A stretch of 64,000 nucleotides of DNA from Candidatus Geothrix odensensis (lineage in GTDB: Bacteria; Acidobacteriota; Holophagae; Holophagales; Holophagaceae), in contig JADKCH010000004.1 in assembly GCA_016714685.1 (NCBI GenBank), positions 124,001 through 188,000 on the forward strand, in the 5' to 3' direction. The position numbers were made by a program, and so were the translations under genes. The notes under the pieces are model-generated. The model had not been told where the DNA came from. It did no database searches and worked only from the letters and a program-made list of their open reading frames with translations. Below are positions 62,401 to 64,000 of the stretch, piece after piece. Each line of letters starts with the position of its first letter. Position 1 is the first letter of the stretch.

Positions 62401-63117
62401 ATGAACGCAGAACTGAACACCAAGGTGGGCGAGCTGGTGATGGAACGCCCCGAGACCATGCGCTACTTCGAGCGCCTGGGCATCGACTACTGCTGCGGCG
62501 GCCACCGCAGCCTGGGCGAAGCCTGTGCGCTGGCCAAGCAGGACCCGGCCCTGGTTCTGGCGGACCTGGCCACCCTCGAGCCCCCCTCGGCGGGCGTGCC
62601 CTCATTGCAGGATTGGTCCAGGGCCTCTCTCACGGACCTGATCCAGCACATCGTCGCCACCCACCACGAGTACCTGCGCGAGGAGCTGCCCCGCCTGGAC
62701 CTGCTGATGGACAAAGTGCTGCGCGCCCACGGCGAGCGGCACCCCGAGCTGGCCCGCGTGGGCCAGCTCTACCAGGCCCTGGCCGCCGACCTCATGCCCC
62801 ACCTCATGAAGGAAGAGCAGATCCTCTTCCCCTACATCCGCCAGATGGACCAGGGCCAGGCCGGCTCCTCCTGCTTCGGCACCGTGCAGAGCCCCATCCG
62901 CGTCATGGAGATGGAACACGAGGCCGTGGGCGGCCTGCTGGCCGAGCTGCGGGAGCGCACCGGGGCCTACGCGGTGCCTGCCGATGGCTGCGCCACCTTC
63001 CACGCCCTCTACGACGGGCTGCTCACCCTCGAGCGCGACCTGCATCTGCACATCTACCTGGAGAACCAGGTGCTGCATCCCCGCGCCGTGGCCATGGAAA
63101 GCGCCGTCCAGGCATAA
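62401..63117 (+). CDS. ric: Iron-sulfur cluster repair di-iron protein RIC (YtfE/ScdA)
   Basis: A 238-residue repair protein for Fe-S clusters damaged by nitric oxide or oxygen. The ScdA N-terminal domain has the family motif GIDYCCGGHRSLGEACA with a Cys pair. The hemerythrin-like part contains the metal-binding His and Glu residues: IVATHHEYLREELPRL, HLMKEEQILFPYIRQM, VMEMEHEAVGGLLAEL and HLHIYLENQVLHPRAV. The ATG at 62401 follows AAGGAG. Its leader is AT-rich. The gene stands alone between the GlmS-like gene and a small convergent gene. Confidence 0.93.
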   Translation: MNAELNTKVGELVMERPETMRYFERLGIDYCCGGHRSLGEACALAKQDPALVLADLATLEPPSAGVPSLQDWSRASLTDLIQHIVATHHEYLREELPRLDLLMDKVLRAHGERHPELARVGQLYQALAADLMPHLMKEEQILFPYIRQMDQGQAGSSCFGTVQSPIRVMEMEHEAVGGLLAELRERTGAYAVPADGCATFHALYDGLLTLERDLHLHIYLENQVLHPRAVAMESAVQA

Positions 63118-63174
63118 ACCGGATCCTGTCCGCCCCGGAAGCCGCGTCCAGCGGTACCCGGGGCGGTTGGCCGC

Positions 63175-63393
63175 TCAGTGTGTGTCCTCGAGGCTCCAGC
63201 GGTCGATGCAGCCGTGGCTCTCCACCACCTGGTGGGCCTTCCGCAGGCGCAGCGTGTGCTGGACGGTCTGCATGACGGTGAACAGCTGGTCCTGGAGGCC
63301 CAGGCGCCTCAAATCTCCGGCGTCGAACCAGGTGATGCCCTCCGCACTTTTCCGGGCGGCATGATCGGCCAGGATTCGCTGGGTGATGTCCAC
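63175..63393 (-). CDS. Small protein of unknown function (72 residues)
   Basis: A short minus-strand gene with a GTG start at 63393 and a good ribosome site (GGAGG, six bases upstream). The protein begins MDITQRILADHAARKSAEGI and continues with TWFDAGDLRRLGLQDQLFTV and a C-terminal segment with a single Cys (ESHGCIDRWSLEDTH). It has no signal peptide or membrane helix and looks like a small helical cytoplasmic protein. I do not recognise a family. It is convergent with ric and divergent from the acyltransferase gene. Confidence 0.6.
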   Translation of the reverse strand: MDITQRILADHAARKSAEGITWFDAGDLRRLGLQDQLFTVMQTVQHTLRLRKAHQVVESHGCIDRWSLEDTH

Positions 63394-63438
63394 GGGAGAC
63401 CTCCACTACTGCTAGCTTAGTCGGTACGGGGAGGATGC

Positions 63439-64000
63439 GTGGGCAGCTGGCGGGACACCAGGATCGGCGGTGGGGTGATGATGGCCTGGGCCCTGGCGAC
63501 GGTGCCCCTGACCGTGGTCGGGATCCTGCTCGCCGTTCCCTTCCTGGGCCGCCGGCGGGCGTTCTTCACGGTCGGGCCCTTCTTCGCCCGCGGCATGGAA
63601 TGGTTCTGCGGCATCCCCTTCACCCTGGAAGGCTGGGACCGCCTTCCCGAGGGCATTCGCGGTGGACGCCAGCCCGTCATCTTCATGTCCAACCACGAAA
63701 GCCAGATGGACCCGCCCGTCCTCGTGGCGGCCCTGCCCGTGCCGGCGGTCTACATCGCCAAGAAAGAGGTGAAGTACATGCCCTTCGTCGGCTGGGCCGC
63801 CTGGGCCGCCGGGGTCATCTTCATCGACCGCGGCGACCGGGATCGCGCCATCCGCAGCATCCACGACGCGGCCATGCAGATCCGGGGCGGCAAGAGCGTG
63901 GTGATCTTCCCCGAAGGCACCCGTAGCCGCGACGGCCAGATGCTTCCATTCAAAAAGGGCGGCTTCGCCTTGGCCCTGGAGGCCGGGGTGCCCATCATCC
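63439..64000 (+). CDS. plsC: PlsC-type 1-acylglycerol-3-phosphate acyltransferase (cut by window edge)
   Basis: The first 187 codons of a membrane acyltransferase that adds a second acyl chain in phosphatidic acid synthesis. The GTG at 63439 follows GGGGAGG with five bases between. A membrane helix (LATVPLTVVGILLAVPFLG) precedes the catalytic NHxxxxD motif (MSNHESQMDPPVLVAALPVP) and the acyl-acceptor motif FPEGTRSRDGQMLPFKKGGF. The end lies beyond the window, so no stop is visible. The overlapping frame starting at 63435 is a shadow. Lysophospholipid acyltransferases of other kinds share these motifs, so the exact substrate is unproven. Confidence 0.88.
   Translation, partial: MGSWRDTRIGGGVMMAWALATVPLTVVGILLAVPFLGRRRAFFTVGPFFARGMEWFCGIPFTLEGWDRLPEGIRGGRQPVIFMSNHESQMDPPVLVAALPVPAVYIAKKEVKYMPFVGWAAWAAGVIFIDRGDRDRAIRSIHDAAMQIRGGKSVVIFPEGTRSRDGQMLPFKKGGFALALEAGVPII

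Noticed and set aside
63435..63926. 163-codon ORF starting ATG at 63435
   Set aside because: It is out of frame with the acyltransferase, whose GTG start at 63439 has the better ribosome site and whose product carries the NHxxxxD motif.

Overview
This window comes from a GC-rich, Gram-negative, motile bacterium. The gene set (a polar-type flagellar cluster with flhF/flhG, a periplasmic tetraheme cytochrome, several outer-membrane beta-barrels, a fused E1 2-oxoacid dehydrogenase and many two-component and chemotaxis proteins) suggests a member of Acidobacteriota class Holophagae, close to Geothrix or Holophaga. That placement is inference from gene content and remembered similarity, not from a search.

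Layout. 1-4.4 kb: the start of mfd (minus, runs off the left edge) diverges from a hybrid sensor kinase. 3.7-10.8 kb: a minus-strand efflux operon, tetR - tolC - adaptor - RND permease - nitroreductase, with two palindromic operators in its promoter. 10.9-18.3 kb: a small His-tailed membrane protein, an alpha/beta hydrolase, a cold-shock protein with a strong hairpin terminator, an outer-membrane barrel, the fused E1 enzyme, a second barrel and an ammonium transporter. 18.4-21.1 kb: a shortened KdpD-like kinase and its KdpE-like regulator. 20.99-22.89 kb: a block of G and C runs that contains not one T on the plus strand over 1,768 bases. It is most likely a sequencing or assembly artefact; it has damaged the end of kdpE and the start of bioB and creates giant false ORFs in all six frames. 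22.9-32.7 kb: bioB, a hemerythrin-like protein, an unusual chemoreceptor, an orphan HlyD-type adaptor, the tetraheme cytochrome, valS, a zinc-ribbon protein, a DnaQ-type exonuclease, a 56-residue Cys protein, a membrane protein and yraN.

32.7-58.2 kb is mainly flagellar. Block 1 is flhA-flhF-flhG-fliA-fliM-fliN: export gate, polar placement and number, sigma-28, and switch. Then come glmS, a tRNA-Val(GAC) followed by a palindromic element bounded by two identical terminators, and a STAS-bamA/tamA pair. Block 2 is flgB-flgC-fliE-fliF-fliG-fliH-fliI-fliJ-motE-like-fliK-flgD-flgE: rod, MS ring, rotor, export ATPase, hook-length ruler and hook. Sigma-54-like GG-N10-GC sites lie before flgB and fliK. 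Flagellin, stator, fliPQR and flhB genes are not in the window. 58.3-64 kb: ispG, yidD, a second enlarged GlmS-like protein, the di-iron Fe-S repair protein RIC, a small protein and a plsC-type acyltransferase that runs off the right edge.

No insertion sequence, prophage, CRISPR array, rRNA or replication origin was seen. The most unusual items are the T-less block, a 150-nt structured RNA candidate before flhA, the tRNA-Val palindrome, the 126-bp repeats in fliK, and the 819-residue GlmS paralog.
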